Assembly (NCBI GenBank): GCA_030268105.1
Contig: BSDZ01000101.1
Location: forward strand, 2,480,001 to 2,544,000
Source of the DNA: Volvox africanus
Lineage: Eukaryota; Chlorophyta; Chlorophyceae; Chlamydomonadales; Volvocaceae
Direction of reading: 5' to 3'
DNA length: 64,000 nucleotides
Below the pieces are notes generated by a model. It did no database searches. It was not told the origin of the DNA and saw only the letters and a program-made list of their open reading frames with translations. Of this stretch, positions 1 through 12,408 are shown in pieces (within the stretch, counting starts at the first letter, position 1; every line of letters begins with the position of its first letter). The position numbers and the translations under genes were made by a program.

Positions 1-196
1 CAGCAGTGTTGTCCATATTGGTGTTAACTGCTGAATGCGGCACAATTAAGTGAGCAGGGGTCTGAAGGACAAGGGGATCTTGAGTGGCTCGCGTGCCAAC
101 AGTCTCAAGACCTCTATCCGGAGCTCTAGCAGCCACAACAAAATCGGGTTGGCTAGCTAGGCTAGTGTGCGGCGTATCGTCGTGTTCCGTGGACAT
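1..196 (-). CDS. gag: Gag N-terminus, partial (left-edge element)
   Basis: The minus-strand ATG at 196 begins MSTEHDDTPHTSLASQPDF and stays open to the window edge (65 codons visible). It matches the first part of the 411-residue Gag of elements 1 and 2 with a few substitutions. Only the N-terminal region before the capsid-like domain is present, so whether the full Gag is intact cannot be judged. Confidence 0.85.
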   Translation of the reverse strand, partial: MSTEHDDTPHTSLASQPDFVVAARAPDRGLETVGTRATQDPLVLQTPAHLIVPHSAVNTNMDNTA

Positions 197-595
197 GGAG
201 CACGAAGCGATACCCTAGGTTTGCGTAATAGAAGCCGACTTCTATCGCAAAGGCAAGAGTACAAAACGATTCGGTGAGCCTACCGACAGTACTCTTGAGA
301 AGATTCAGTAAACTCAGCAAGTACTTGCCCAGCTGAGTCCTGATCTCCGTAGTTTGGGCAATGAGAGTCGCCAACTGGTCCGGACGAAAGCCGGTCTCAG
401 TCGCCGCGGCAAGCAATGCCGGTGCACTGAGATTACCTGCGACTCAGAGCGTACACTTACACAACAAGTGCAGCAATCTAAGTAAAAGCAATTAAACAAT
501 TACAAACCAGAAGCGGCGGCGTCCAAAACGGCGCGGCCTAGGTCTTCGGCAAAAGTATCTAGCGGTCCTCGTCGTTCGTCGCTGGAACTCGCCAT
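162..595 (-). CDS. Leader ORF (ORF0) of the left-edge element, two putative exons
   Basis: The minus-strand ATG at 595 opens a 31-codon frame. If a 71-nt GT-AG intron (507-437) is removed, it joins in frame to a second segment (436-162) ending at TAG, giving roughly 120 residues. The second segment carries LATLIAQTTEIRTQLG, an amphipathic helical stretch, and overlaps the gag start codon. Position, frame and protein sequence match the copies in elements 1, 2 and 4. Splicing is inferred. No family match is recognised. Confidence 0.5.
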
Positions 596-662
596 AGAAA
601 GAACCTACTTCCGATTAGACAAAGAGAGACAGTTAGGCAACGAACCTGTCTCAATACCAATT

Positions 663-1492
663 TGTTGTACCTCTCCTTCGTGTTTGCTCATAATTATCTG
701 CACGTCTGAAGGCTTTCGACACCGATGCGCGAGCACTTGCAAGTACAGCAAGACAAGCGCGAGCAAATAGAGACAGCGGAAGACTTCAAAGAAGAGATAT
801 AACTTACAGTCTTACAGATCGAAGCGGTGCAATGGACGTAATCGCCGCCAGCGCCGGAAGCAAGCAATCATCACACGGCGGTGATTAGCGAAGTTTAGGC
901 TTAGCTCGGGCTAAGTAGAATAGCGTATAGCAATAGTAATATAGAACACACGAGTGTTCTCCGGTAGCGAATGTCTTGTCTTGCTTAGCCGTCCTCGCAT
1001 CGGTTATGCTCGCAGCATCGCAATGCCGTACGATTCACACTAGGAGGCCGATCCTAGATGTGACAATCCTACTGCGTATAGGCGGTGTCTACGCATAACA
1101 ATGTATAAGCCTTTCCGGCATTCGCATGATGCAAGGGTCCGAATAACGATATTCGGTTGCAAGGCATGCATCGCGACGAGTGCGGCGCTCTCAACGTGTG
1201 CTGTAATGAAGTAATATTATGTCAAATAATATTACTTATCGTTTCATAGCACGAGCATAATGCGCACTTCAATGCTTCGGGCTTTCATGCATGCTAGGCG
1301 GATTTGCCATGATGCGATGTCGCGATGGATAATGACAACATGCCAAATGTATATATAAATGTATGCGAATACATTTATATCATGCAGGTTTATTCATATG
1401 CAATGATCATTCATGCGTTCATCAAGATAGCATTTCACCTCGTAGGGTCGCATCGACCTACGCATCGGCGGGAAATGAACCGTAGCACAACA
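663..1492 (-). repeat. 5' LTR of the left-edge gypsy element
   Basis: On the minus strand the LTR begins TGTTGTGCTACGG (complement ends at 1492) and ends TACAACA (complement 663-669). Length is 830 bp, against 816-826 bp in the other family 1 copies. It contains the same AT-rich hairpin and GGATATCG-type palindrome as its relatives. Confidence 0.88.
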
Positions 1493-1803
1493 GCCTGCGC
1501 AAGCAAGGTTGTCCAATAGAACTGCTACCGTATGACATGGACGACCTGACGACTGTGTACAATGGGTGGCATTAAATGTACATGTAAAGGATGTTGTAAA
1601 GCAGGGTTACGAAACATTGTTGCTTACATGTGATTGATTGGCAGCCGCACAACCCTGGACGGAGTACGGAAGCACTACTCTTCGCTTTTAAGTAGTACGT
1701 ATGCATAAGATTTGTATTTTACTTTAACTAGTAAAAGAATAAAAAAATTTTCCTGCGTTTATTTTTGTCGTGTACGAAATACTTTATTGCCACCAACCTG
1801 CAG
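1493..1803. other. Spacer between left element and multi-exon gene
   Basis: No complete gene is supported. A short plus-strand open frame (about 1540-1640) reads VALNVHVKDVVKQGYETLLL and could be an upstream exon of the gene that follows, but no convincing splice link was found. The remainder is AT-rich and probably intronic or intergenic. Confidence 0.4.
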
Positions 1804-3128
1804 AAAAACGGCCGAAATGACGTGCCATTAGGAACTCATAATGGGCGCCCTAGCAAAGGCCAAAAGCAGCCCGTGCATGGTGAAGATGCATTGATGATGG
1901 TGCTGGCTGCCAACGCAGCTAGCATCCATCAGAAGGAGAAGGAGGTCAAGGCCGCTAGACGCTGACAGGTTAGTGCAAATACTAGTAGTACGGAGAGTGG
2001 ATGATAAGGTGTGCAAATTACCAGGCATGCTTAGCAAAATTATTGCTGGATGGGTGATGTACATTACGGATCTCATATACAGAGATGTACAGATCATTAA
2101 TGTCCTTTAACCTGTTTTCTCCTTTCTGTCTTTTATGTAATTGTTCCTATTCTCCCCAAACGTACTTCCTTTTTATGTAGGCAAAGAGTTCACAGCCCTC
2201 TACGACAAGGAACTCCAGCAGGAAAGCTAGGAACTCAAGCAAGGCGGCAGCAAAAAAGGTACAGCCCATTCATCCTGTCTTCCTGTTTTATTGAGCTGTA
2301 ACTTCATGTTTCGTTATATTCTTTTCATTTGCTGTGTGCTTTGTCATTTGATGTGCCATATGTCGATTTATTTTTCTCTTTTTTGATAGAAAATCGTAAG
2401 CTTGTAATTTCTCAAATCATATATGTATGCTAACGTCGGCCCTTGAAGGTAACGAACGATGACGATGTGCGGCCATCCACGAAAGTGAGGCAACCAAGCA
2501 CGGGCACCAAAAGAAAGGTACGAAATATTGAGGTCAGACATTACTTACTTTTTAATATAACCTTTTTATTACTACCAAGTCCCTTCACGTATTTTGGACC
2601 AGCAGGTGCCGTTGGAAGACAAGTCTATGGATGACGATGACAGTTACGACCACCAGGGACAGAAGGTAATTTCCTTAGTTCAGCTTATTATCTAAATTTC
2701 CTTCATGTTTGAATGTATAATTATAATATGTGTTGTTTCCACTGATAAAGGTCAAGAGTGTTTCTACGGGCACTACGTCAACGTGGGAGCTCAGGGAGTT
2801 AGCAGAAACAGGTAACAAAGTGTCCAAGTACATAGTACAGCAAATGAAAGACTATGCTTTTAGAATGATTAGTGGTACTTAAAAGCACTGCCCACCCTAG
2901 ACATGATTAAGATTATTGTAACCGGAAGTGATAATTGCTGAGTGGTGACAGCTTAATTTACATTTATACATATGCATGTAAAGAAGTATAATTTTCCTTT
3001 TCTAAACTTTTCAGGAGTTGCTTGAGGAGGAGGTGAGCAAGGACGAGAAGATTGAGGACGAGCAGGATGACTCCACCAGTGCGCCAGAGGAGGACGACAA
3101 CAGAGAGAGTGAAATAGAAGACTATTAG
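1804..3128 (+). CDS. 3' exons of an unrecognised intron-rich host gene
   Basis: Consecutive short open segments are each bounded by AG and GT: 1804-1944 or 1968, 2181-2258, 2449-2517, 2606-2665, 2751-2811 and 3015-3128, ending at TAG. The three middle exons are 78, 69 and 60 nt, all phase 0 and open in one frame, which chance would rarely give. A 6-nt microexon at 2390-2395 is possible. The protein would be low-complexity: serine/lysine-rich middle exons (SSRKARNSSKAAAKK) and a strongly acidic C-terminus (ELLEEEVSKDEKIEDEQDD). Two problems remain. Exon 1 has an in-frame TGA at 1963 just before its best donor unless the weaker donor at 1945 is used, and the 2751-2811 exon is 61 nt and breaks frame as drawn. 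Upstream exons are not identifiable. It may be a nuclear or chromatin-type tail, a decayed gene or part of a transposon; no family is recognised. Confidence 0.42.
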
Positions 3129-3660
3129 ATAGAACTAACATCTAACATGTTTGTTTCTAAGCTTATATTAGGGCGGGCTGCTAAATGTGCGGTGGCAGAT
3201 GAAGTTAGGATGTATGTACCTAATGATGATTGAAATGATTGGTGCATGGTACAAATGATTATTGAACTCATAAACAAAATTTGATTGGCAGGATTGGATG
3301 TGTAGAAATTTGATTGTTTCGTTGAATTAATGCGTACTCACCGATGGCTGCTTACCTGGATGCTTTCCGAATATTGAACTGTAAATTATTGCCTGGAATA
3401 TTTTCATCTATCAAAACTGAAATCCTATTGATATTCTTCAAAACAGCTACGTACATTACGACAGGATAGTTTCCTGTGGGCAAAACAGCAAACAATAACA
3501 GGAACAATAACTGAAACAGTAAAGAAATAACCAGAACGACCAAAAGTAGTTGCAGTGAGCAAGAATGCGAGGCTGCCTCGTACGCAAAGCAAAAGTGGCG
3601 CGAATGTTGCTATCACACCCGTAAGACCTTGCGAAAGCGTGCGAATATGTTAGTTACATG
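3129..3660. other. Intergenic spacer, no supported feature
   Basis: AT-rich sequence downstream of the putative stop codon. Small open frames on the minus strand (3352-3616) have no start context, motif or splice partner and are treated as chance. Nothing else is seen. Confidence 0.5.
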
Positions 3661-4092
3661 CGTTTTAAACTTTTACGCAACCCACAACTGCTACCTGTGT
3701 ACGCATTATTCGCAGCATACGCAAGCATGCGTTAATGCGTGTTAATGCGTGTTAGGCGTGCGTATATTGTGCGTTAGAGAACTTTAACTTCCATGCACGC
3801 TATGTATTTTCGCTTGCATATGGGTCTCTAACGCTTGTGTTGCGTTAGGCCTAATGCACACCTTAGAATCTATGTGGGTGCGTTTGACATTGCGTAAGTT
3901 CGCGTTAGGTTGCGTTAGCTAACGCAAAGTAAACGCAAACATTTTCGTTCCCTCCCAAAAACGTTTATTTGTGATTGCAGTAGGTGCGTTAGGATTGCTT
4001 TAGCGATACGCAAACAATAACACAATGCGTTTGATTTGCGTTAGGCTTTGCATTAGCTCGTGTTAGTTCGCGTTAAGCTTGCGTTAGGGACC
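3661..4092 (+). repeat. GCGTTAG-rich degenerate tandem region
   Basis: The motif GCGTTAG, and close forms such as GCGTGTTA and AACGCAAA, recurs irregularly at least seven times, including around 3720-3770, 3842, 3901-3920, 3985, 4036 and 4080. The last copy, TTGCGTTAGGG, directly abuts the first unit of the macrosatellite. The motif is G/T-biased on the plus strand in a telomere-like way but matches no standard telomere repeat exactly. No coding potential is seen. Confidence 0.55.
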
Positions 4093-4287
4093 CCATGTAT
4101 ATGTCATCCGTGTGTGGAAAGTAAAACCTGCTGTTGGTGAGCGAGCAGCTTAAGGGGCGTTCTGGCACGCATCTTCGACACTGGTAATTTTACAAATATA
4201 AGGTCTGGATTGGAGGTCGCCAGCTGAAATCCCGCCAGCAGATGAACTGACGGGGTCTTTCTTGACAATGCCAGATCGCCACACACC

Positions 4288-4587
4288 ATGGTGCTACTGC
4301 TGGTGGAGGGCCGCAAGCTGCAGCAGGACAATCTACTATGTCAGTGGGACTCCATGTATGAGTGCTACCAAAGGATGGGTAGGTTGGTAGAGCGGCAGAC
4401 AGGCCGGCCGGCCGCAATGGCACGTGGAGGGAAGGGGCCGGCGGCAGTGGCCTACAGGAGTGACAATGACAGCGCTGTTCGGCAAGTTGAAGGGCCCGCT
4501 ACCCACAGCCACAATATTGAGAGCTTGTTGGGGAGTTACAGCCCGTCGGGGCCCATGATACATGGGTACAAAAGGTCATACGAGTAG
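4288..4587 (+). other. Conserved 99-codon open frame in block A (coding status doubtful)
   Basis: An ATG frame starting MVLLLVEGRKLQQDNLLCQW and ending KRSYE-stop recurs at 4288, 5820, 7352, 8890, 11245, 13491, 15789, 24486, 26747, 28460, 31409, 33709, 42859, 45611 (95 codons, rearranged end), 46340, 47774, 49208, 51304 and 53400. It stays open in every copy. Differences seen between copies are mostly amino-acid changing (Q/R, A/T, V/A, Y/S), with few silent ones (for example CAA/CAG, GGG/GGA), so there is no sign of purifying selection. No domain, signal or splice structure is recognised. It is probably retained by homogenisation of the repeat rather than by translation. Confidence 0.25.
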
Positions 4588-4745
4588 CATGACATAGAAG
4601 GAGTACATGCAGGGTGGCATGCAGCAGCACGCAGCATGGTGCACGGGCGTGCCAGCGGCCCGTATAGGGCATGGCGTGTATTCTGGGGAATCCTGAAACA
4701 ACAGATCACAAGTCCGTCCATCCCCCACCTCCGGGTGGGGCAAAC

Positions 4746-4827
4746 CGCACCCGATGCGATTCCAACGCACGCGGGGAGACCCCACCGCCTTAGCAGGGCG
4801 GCGCCTTAACCACTCGGCCACAGGTGC
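4746..4827 (-). pseudogene. Degenerate tRNA-Ser(GCT), array unit 1
   Basis: The whole cloverleaf is present but the T loop reads TTGGAAT instead of TTCGAGT. Loss of the near-invariant C56 breaks the B box (internal Pol III promoter) and the T-loop fold. A box, anticodon arm and acceptor stem are unchanged. Confidence 0.75.
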
Positions 4828-5359
4828 AGGTCGCTTCGGGCTCCAAGCGGCTGAGGCCTAACCAGCAACACCCCATCCGCGTTTGGTGTCGTTCCTGCAA
4901 CAAGAACTGCGGTTGTCATGCAGTCTAACCTACGACGACCATACCACAAAAGGACAGCAGCCTGCCAAGAAGTAGTGCTGATACAGCATCATGTCCCCCA
5001 TCGTGACTTGCAGACAGTGGTCGTACCTGCATGCACGGAGTGAGTGCACAGCCAGCGCTACTACCCACTGGCATCGATCACGATGACAGGCCACGACCAT
5101 ACCTCCACCACCTACCCTGTAGGCTGGTGTGTTCCTCCAGCCATGTACCCCCTGATCCATCACCACATAGCTAGGGCCACGCAGCTATCTGCAGCCACAG
5201 CAGTGCCATGCACACCCACCAGACGCTCAGGTCACACCATCACATCCCTGCTGCATCCATCTATCCAATTCATGCTATTACCAGCTCTTGCTGCTTGTAC
5301 CTCTGGTACAAGGTGCGCATAGCACACACACACACACACACACAAACACAAACACACAT

Positions 5360-5407
<48 letters not shown>

Positions 5408-5630
5408 AATGGGTGTTACACTGTGGGTGACTCGCCCTTCAAAGACGAGCACCGGGGGTCCTGACCGGACCAAGCCACAGCGCAGGGGAGGAGGTCGTGG
5501 CTGTCTGTCTGTCCTGCCACGTGCTCCCCCTCTCACTTGGGTCAGTGAAACCTCAGAGGCTCTCGCCTGGCCACTATCAGAGCACTCAGGGCCACCATGT
5601 ATATGTATATGTATATGTGTACAAGCATGG

Positions 5631-6891
5631 GTATGTCATCCGTGTGTGGAAAGTAAAACCTGCTGCTGGTGAGCGAGCAGCTTAAGGGGCGTTCTGGCAC
5701 GCATCTTCGACACTGGTAATTTTACAAATATAAGGTCTGGATTGGAGGTCGCCAGCTGAAATCCCGCCAGCAGATGAACTGACGGGGTCTTTCTTGACAA
5801 TGCCAGATCGCCACACACCATGGTGCTACTGCTGGTGGAGGGCCGCAAGCTGCAGCAGGACAATCTACTATGTCAGTGGGACTCCATGTATGAGTGCTAC
5901 CAAAGGATGGGTAGGTTGGTAGAGCGGCAGACAGGCCGGCCGGCCGCAATGGCACGTGGAGGGAAGGGGCCGGCGGCAGTGGCCTACAGGAGTGACAATG
6001 ACAGCGCTGTTCGGCAAGTTGAAGGGCCCGCTACCCACAGCCACAATATTGAGAGCTTGTTGGGGAGTTCCAGCCCGTCGGGGCCCATGATACATGGATA
6101 CAAAAGGTCATACGAGTAGCATGACATAGAAGGAGTACATGCAGGGTGGCATGCAGCAGCACGCAGCATGGTGCACGGGCGTGCCAGCGGCCCGTATAGG
6201 GCATGGCGTGTATTCTGGGGAATCCTGAAACAACAGATCACAAGTCCGTCCATCCCCCACCTCCGGGTGGGGCAAACCGCACCCGATGCGATTCCAACGC
6301 ACGCGGGGAGACCCCACCGCCTTAGCAGGGCGGCGCCTTAACCACTCGGCCACAGGTGCAGGTCGCTTCGGGCTCCAAGCGGCTGAGACCTAACCAGCAA
6401 CACCCCATCCGCGTTTGGTGTCGTTCCTGCAACAAGAACTGCGGTTGTCATGCAGTCTAACCTACGACGACCATACCACAAAAGGACAGCAGCCTGCCAA
6501 GAAGTAGTGCTGATACAGCATCATGTCCCCTATCGTGACTTGCAGACAGTGGTCGTACCTGCATGCACGGAGTGAGTGCACAGCCAGCGCTACTACCCAC
6601 TGGCATCGATCACGATGACAGGCCACGACCATACCTCCACCACCTACCCTGTAGGCTGGTGTGTCCCTCCAGCCATGTACCCCCTGATCCATCACCACAT
6701 AGCTAGGGCCACGCAGTTATCTGCAGCCACAGCAGTGCCATGCACACCCACCAGACGCTCAGGTCACACCATCACATCCCTGCTGCATCCATCTATCCAA
6801 TTCATGCTTTTACCAGCTCTTGCTGCTTGTACCTCTGGTACAAGGTGCGCATAGCACACACACACACACACACACAAACACAAACACACAT

Positions 6892-6939
<48 letters not shown>

Positions 6940-7162
6940 AATGGGTGTTACACTGTGGGTGACTCGCCCTTCAAAGACGAGCACCGGGGGTCCTGACCGG
7001 ACCAAGCCACAGCGCAGGGGAGGAGGTCGTGGCTGTCTGTCTGTCCTGCCACGTGCTCCCCCTCTCACTTGGGTCAGTGAAACCTCAGAGGCTCTCGCCT
7101 GGCCACTATCAGAGCACTCAGGGCCACCATGTATATGTATATGTATATGTGTACAAGCATGG
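5631..7162. repeat. Array unit 2 (A+C), 1532 bp
   Basis: Differs from units 1 and 3 by few substitutions. CA/TATATG tract at 6855-6940. It has the same period as unit 1, which indicates recent duplication. Confidence 0.9.
6278..6359 (-). pseudogene. Degenerate tRNA-Ser(GCT), array unit 2
   Basis: Same TTGGAAT T-loop lesion as in unit 1. Confidence 0.75.
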
Positions 7163-8423
7163 GTATGTCATCCGTGTGTGGAAAGTAAAACCTGCTGCTG
7201 GTGAGCGAGCAGCTTAAGGGGCGTTCTGGCACGCACCTTCGACACTGGTAATTTTACGAATATAAGGTCTGGATTGGAGGTCGCCAGCTGAAATCCCGCC
7301 AGCAGATGAACTGACGGGGTCTTTCTTGACAATGCCAGATCGCCACACACCATGGTGCTACTGCTGGTGGAGGGCCGCAAGCTGCAGCAGGACAATCTAC
7401 TATGTCAGTGGGACTCCATGTATGAGTGCTACCAAAGGATGGGTAGGTTGGTAGAGCGGCAGACAGGCCGGCCGGCCGCAATGGCACGTGGAGGGAAGGG
7501 GCCGGCGGCAGTGGCCTACAGGAGTGACAATGACAGCGCTGTTCGGCAAGTTGAAGGGCCCGCTACCCACAGCCACAATATTGAGAGCTTGTTGGGGAGT
7601 TCCAGCCCGTCGGGGCCCATGATACATGGATACAAAAGGTCATACGAGTAGCATGACATAGAAGGAGTACATGCAGGGTGGCATGCAGCAGCACGCAGCA
7701 TGGTGCACGGGCGTGCCAGCGGCCCGTATAGGGCATGGCGTGTATTCTGGGGAATCCTGAAACAACAGATCACAAGTCCGTCCATCCCCCACCTCCGGGT
7801 GGGGCAAACCGCACCCGATGCGATTCCAACGCACGCGGGGAGACCCCACCGCCTTAGCAGGGCGGCGCCTTAACCACTCGGCCACAGGTGCAGGTCGCTT
7901 CGGGCTCCAAGCGGCTGAGACCTAACCAGCAACACCCCATCCGCGTTTGGTGTCGTTCCTGCAACAAGAACTGCGGTTGTCATGCAGTCTAACCTACGAC
8001 GACCATACCACAAAAGGACAGCAGCCTGCCAAGAAGTAGTGCTGATACAGCATCATGTCCCCTATCGTGACTTGCAGACAGTGGTCGTACCTGCATGCAC
8101 GGAGTGAGTGCACAGCCAGCGCTACTACCCACTGGCATCGATCACGATGACAGGCCACGACCATACCTCCACCACCTACCCTGTAGGCTGGTGTGTCCCT
8201 CCAGCCATGTACCCCCTGATCCATCACCACATAGCTAGGGCCACGCAGTTATCTGCAGCCACAGCAGTGCCATGCACACCCACCAGACGCTCAGGTCACA
8301 CCATCACATCCCTGCTGCATCCATCTATCCAATTCATGCTTTTACCAGCTCTTGCTGCTTGTACCTCTGGTACAAGGTGCGCATAGCACACACACACACA
8401 CACACACAAACACAAACACACAT

Positions 8424-8477
<54 letters not shown>

Positions 8478-8700
8478 AATGGGTGTTACACTGTGGGTGA
8501 CTCGCCCTTCAAAGACGAGCACCGGGGGTCCTGACCGGACCAAGCCACAGCGCAGGGGAGGAGGTCGTGGCTGTCTGTCTGTCCTGCCACGTGCTCCCCC
8601 TCTCACTTGGGTCAGTGAAACCTCAGAGGCTCTCGCCTGGCCACTATCAGAGCACTCAGGGCCACCATGTATATGTATATGTATATGTGTACAAGCATGG
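7163..8700. repeat. Array unit 3 (A+C), 1538 bp
   Basis: As unit 2 but with one additional TATATG repeat (tract 8387-8478), which accounts for the 6-bp longer period. Confidence 0.9.
7810..7891 (-). pseudogene. Degenerate tRNA-Ser(GCT), array unit 3
   Basis: Same TTGGAAT T-loop lesion as in unit 1. Confidence 0.75.
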
Positions 8701-9347
8701 GTATGTCATCCGTGTGTGGAAAGTAAAACCTGCTGCTGGTGAGCGAGCAGCTTAAGGGGCGTTCTGGCACGCACCTTCGACACTGGTAATTTTACGAATA
8801 TAAGGTCTGGATTGGAGGTCGCCAGCTGAAATCCCGCCAGCAGATGAACTGACGGGGTCTTTCTTGACAATGCCAGATCGCCACACACCATGGTGCTACT
8901 GCTGGTGGAGGGCCGCAAGCTGCAGCAGGACAATCTACTATGTCAGTGGGACTCCATGTATGAGTGCTACCAAAGGATGGGTAGGTTGGTAGAGCGGCAG
9001 ACAGGCCGGCCGGCCGCAATGGCACGTGGAGGGAAGGGGCCGGCGGCAGTGGCCTACAGGAGTGACAATGACAGCGCTGTTCGGCAAGTTGAAGGGCCCG
9101 CTACCCACAGCCACAATATTGAGAGCTTGTTGGGGAGTTCCAGCCCGTCGGGGCCCATGATACATGGATACAAAAGGTCATACGAGTAGCATGACATAGA
9201 AGGAGTACATGCAGGGTGGCATGCAGCAGCACGCAGCATGGTGCACGGGCGTGCCAGCGGCCCGTATAGGGCATGGCGTGTATTCTGGGGAATCCTGAAA
9301 CAACAGATCACAAGTCCGTCCATCCCCCACCTCCGGGTGGGGCAAAC

Positions 9348-9429
9348 CGCACCCGATGCGATTCCAACGCACGCGGGGAGACCCCACCGCCTTAGCAGGG
9401 CGGCGCCTTAACCACTCGGCCACAGGTGC
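9348..9429 (-). pseudogene. Degenerate tRNA-Ser(GCT), array unit 4
   Basis: Same TTGGAAT T-loop lesion as in unit 1. Confidence 0.75.
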
Positions 9430-9924
9430 AGGTCGCTTCGGGCTCCAAGCGGCTGAGACCTAACCAGCAACACCCCATCCGCGTTTGGTGTCGTTCCTGC
9501 AACAAGAACTGCGGTTGTCATGCAGTCTAACCTACGACGACCATACCACAAAAGGACAGCAGCCTGCCAAGAAGTAGTGCTGATACAGCATCATGTCCCC
9601 CATCGTGACTTGCAGACAGTGGTCGTACCTGCATGCACGGAGTGAGTGCACAGCCAGCGCTACTACCCACTGGCATCGATCACGATGACAGGCCACGACC
9701 ATACCTCCACCACCTACCCTGTAGGCTGGTGTGTCCCTCCAGCCATGTACCCCCTGATCCATCACCACATAGCTAGGGCCACGCAGCTATCTGCAGCCAC
9801 AGCAGTGCCATGCACACCCACCAGACGCTCAGGTCACACCATCACATCCCTGCTGCATCCATCTATCCAATTCATGCTTTTACCAGCTCTTGCTGCTTGT
9901 ACCTCTGGTACAAGGTGCGCATAG

Positions 9925-10170
<246 letters not shown>

Positions 10171-11062
10171 ATGGGTGTTACACTGTGGGTGACTCGCCCT
10201 TCAAAGACGAGCACCGGGGGTTCTGACCGGACCAAGCCACAGCGCAGGGGAGGAACACGTGGCTTTGTCTGTCTGTCCTGCCACGTGCTCCCCCTCTCAC
10301 TTGGGCCAGCGAAACCTCAGAGGCTCTCGCCTGGCCACTAACAGAGCACTCAGGGTCACCAAGAAACCATAGAAAGGCCCTACAGAAAACGGGGGACACC
10401 TAGCTGCTCAAAGGACGGGGAATCCTCTCCTCTAACCCGAAACTGACCTGGCAAGAGCCTGACAGACACACACAGATCCCCTCAGAGGAGAAACACCAGC
10501 AGGAAAGCACACTCTTACACAGCCAAGCCGAAAGAACCCAACAAGAGGCGGAGGGGGGGATGACAAGCCAAACTGGCGCCCCCCTAGAAAGCCTTCCGGC
10601 CCCACCCAAAGCTGGCCCCGCAGACACCTGCACTGCACAAAAAGGAAAGACCTCTCTCTCTGACCCCCCCTAAAACCCTAAGGACCCCAAGCCTGGACAC
10701 AGGAACCTCTAGCCACGAACCCCTCCACCCTCTCCCTTCCCCTCCTCAAGAACTAGACCGTCCTCCCCTTGTCTCTACCTCCTTGACTCTCTCCCTCTAC
10801 ATATACATGTATATGTACATGTATATGTATATATATGAGTGTTACACTGTGGGCAACTCGCCCTTCAAAGACGAGCACCGGGGGTCCTGACCGGACCAAG
10901 CCACAGCGCAGGGGAGGAGGTCGTGGCTGTCTGTCTGTCCTGCCACGTGCTCCCCCTCTCACTTGGGTCAGCGAAACCTCAGAGGCTCTCGCCTGGCCAC
11001 TATCAGAGCACTCAGGGCCACCATGTATATGTATATGTATATGTATATGTGTACAAGCATGG

Positions 11063-12331
11063 GTATGTCATCCATGTGTGGAATGTAAAACCTGCTGCTG
11101 GTGAGCGAGCAGCTTAAGGGGCGTTCTGGCACGCATCTTCGACACTGGTAATTTATAAGGTCTGGATTGGAGGTCGCCAGCTGAAATCCTGCCAGCAGAT
11201 GAACTGACGGGGTCTTTCTTGACAATGCCAGATCGCCACACACCATGGTGCTACTGCTGGTGGAGGGCCGCAAGCTGCAGCAGGACAATCTACTATGTCA
11301 GTGGGACTCCATGTATGAGTGCTACCGAAGGATGGGTAGGTTGGTAGAGCGGCAGACAGGCCGGCCGGCCGCAATGGCACGTGGAGGGAAGGGGCCGGCG
11401 GCAGCGGTCTACAGGAGTGACAATGACAGCGCTGTTCGGCAAGTTGAAGGGCCCGCTACCCACAGCCACAATATTGAGAGCTTGTTGGGGAGTTACAGCC
11501 CGTCGGGGCCCATGATACATGGGTACAAAAGGTCATACGAGTAGCATGACATAGAAGGAGTACATGCAGGGTGGCATGCAGCAGCACGCAGCATGGTGCA
11601 CGGGCGTGCCAGCGGCCCGTATAGGGCATGGCGTGTATTCTGGGGAATCCTGAAACAACAGATCACAAGTCCGTCCATCCCCCACCTCCGGGTGGGGCAA
11701 ACCGCACCCGATGCGATTCCAACGCACGCGGGGAGACCCCACCGCCTTAGCAGGGCGGCGCCTTAACCACTCGGCCACAGGTGCAGGTCGCTTCGGGCTC
11801 CAAGCGGCTGAGCCCTAACCAGCAACACCCCATCCGCGTTTGGTGTCGTTCCTGCAACAAGAACTGCGGTTGTCATGCAGTCTAACCTACGACGACCATA
11901 CCACAAAAGGACAGCAGCCTGCCAAGAAGTAGTGCTGATACAGCATCATGTCCCCCATCGTGACTTGCAGACAGTGGTCGTACCTGCATGCACGGAGTGA
12001 GTGCACAGCCAGCGCTACTACCCACTGGCATCGATCACGATGACAGGCCACGACCATACCTCCACCACCTACCCTGTAGGCTGGTGTGTCCCTCCAGCCA
12101 TGTACCCCCTGATCCATCACCACATAGCTAGGGCCACGCAGCTATCTGCAGCCACAGCAGTGCCATGCACACCCACCAGACGCTCAGGTCACACCATCAC
12201 ATCCCTGCTGCATCCATCTATCCAATTCATGCTTTTACCAGCTCTTGCTGCTTGTACCTCTGGTACAAGGTGCGCATAGCACACACACACACACACAAAC
12301 ACACACAAACACACACATATATGTATATATA

Positions 12332-12408
<77 letters not shown>

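Larger units (their letters stand above)
1..1492 (-). mobile_element. Partial family 1 Ty3/gypsy chromovirus, 5' end, inverted
   Basis: Reading the minus strand from 1492 down, there is an 830-bp LTR, a primer-binding region, a leader ORF and the start of gag. The element leaves the window at base 1, so its 3' LTR and target duplication cannot be seen. It is closely similar in sequence to the plus-strand elements at 17860, 34259 and 62291. It is the only large element in this window lying in the opposite orientation. Confidence 0.9.
4093..5630. repeat. Array unit 1 (A+C)
   Basis: First unit, fused at its left edge to the GCGTTAG-rich region. It has the degenerate tRNA-Ser (4746-4827), a short CA/TATATG tract (5323-5408) and core C (about 5409-5596). 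Confidence 0.9.

Noticed and set aside
4576..4821. Minus-strand MAEWLRRRPAKAVGSPRVRW protein repeated in most block A copies
   Set aside because: It is a conceptual translation of the tRNA-Ser sequence itself, a common false gene call.
5208..5672. Plus-strand frame running through CA/TATATG tract and core C
   Set aside because: Its length changes with microsatellite copy number and it joins unrelated blocks; not credible as a protein.
10400..10633. Repeated minus-strand MQVSAGPALGGAGRL and MQCRCLRGQL frames in block B
   Set aside because: Two overlapping frames in GC-rich repeat DNA with no domain or selection signal; preserved by sequence homogenisation.
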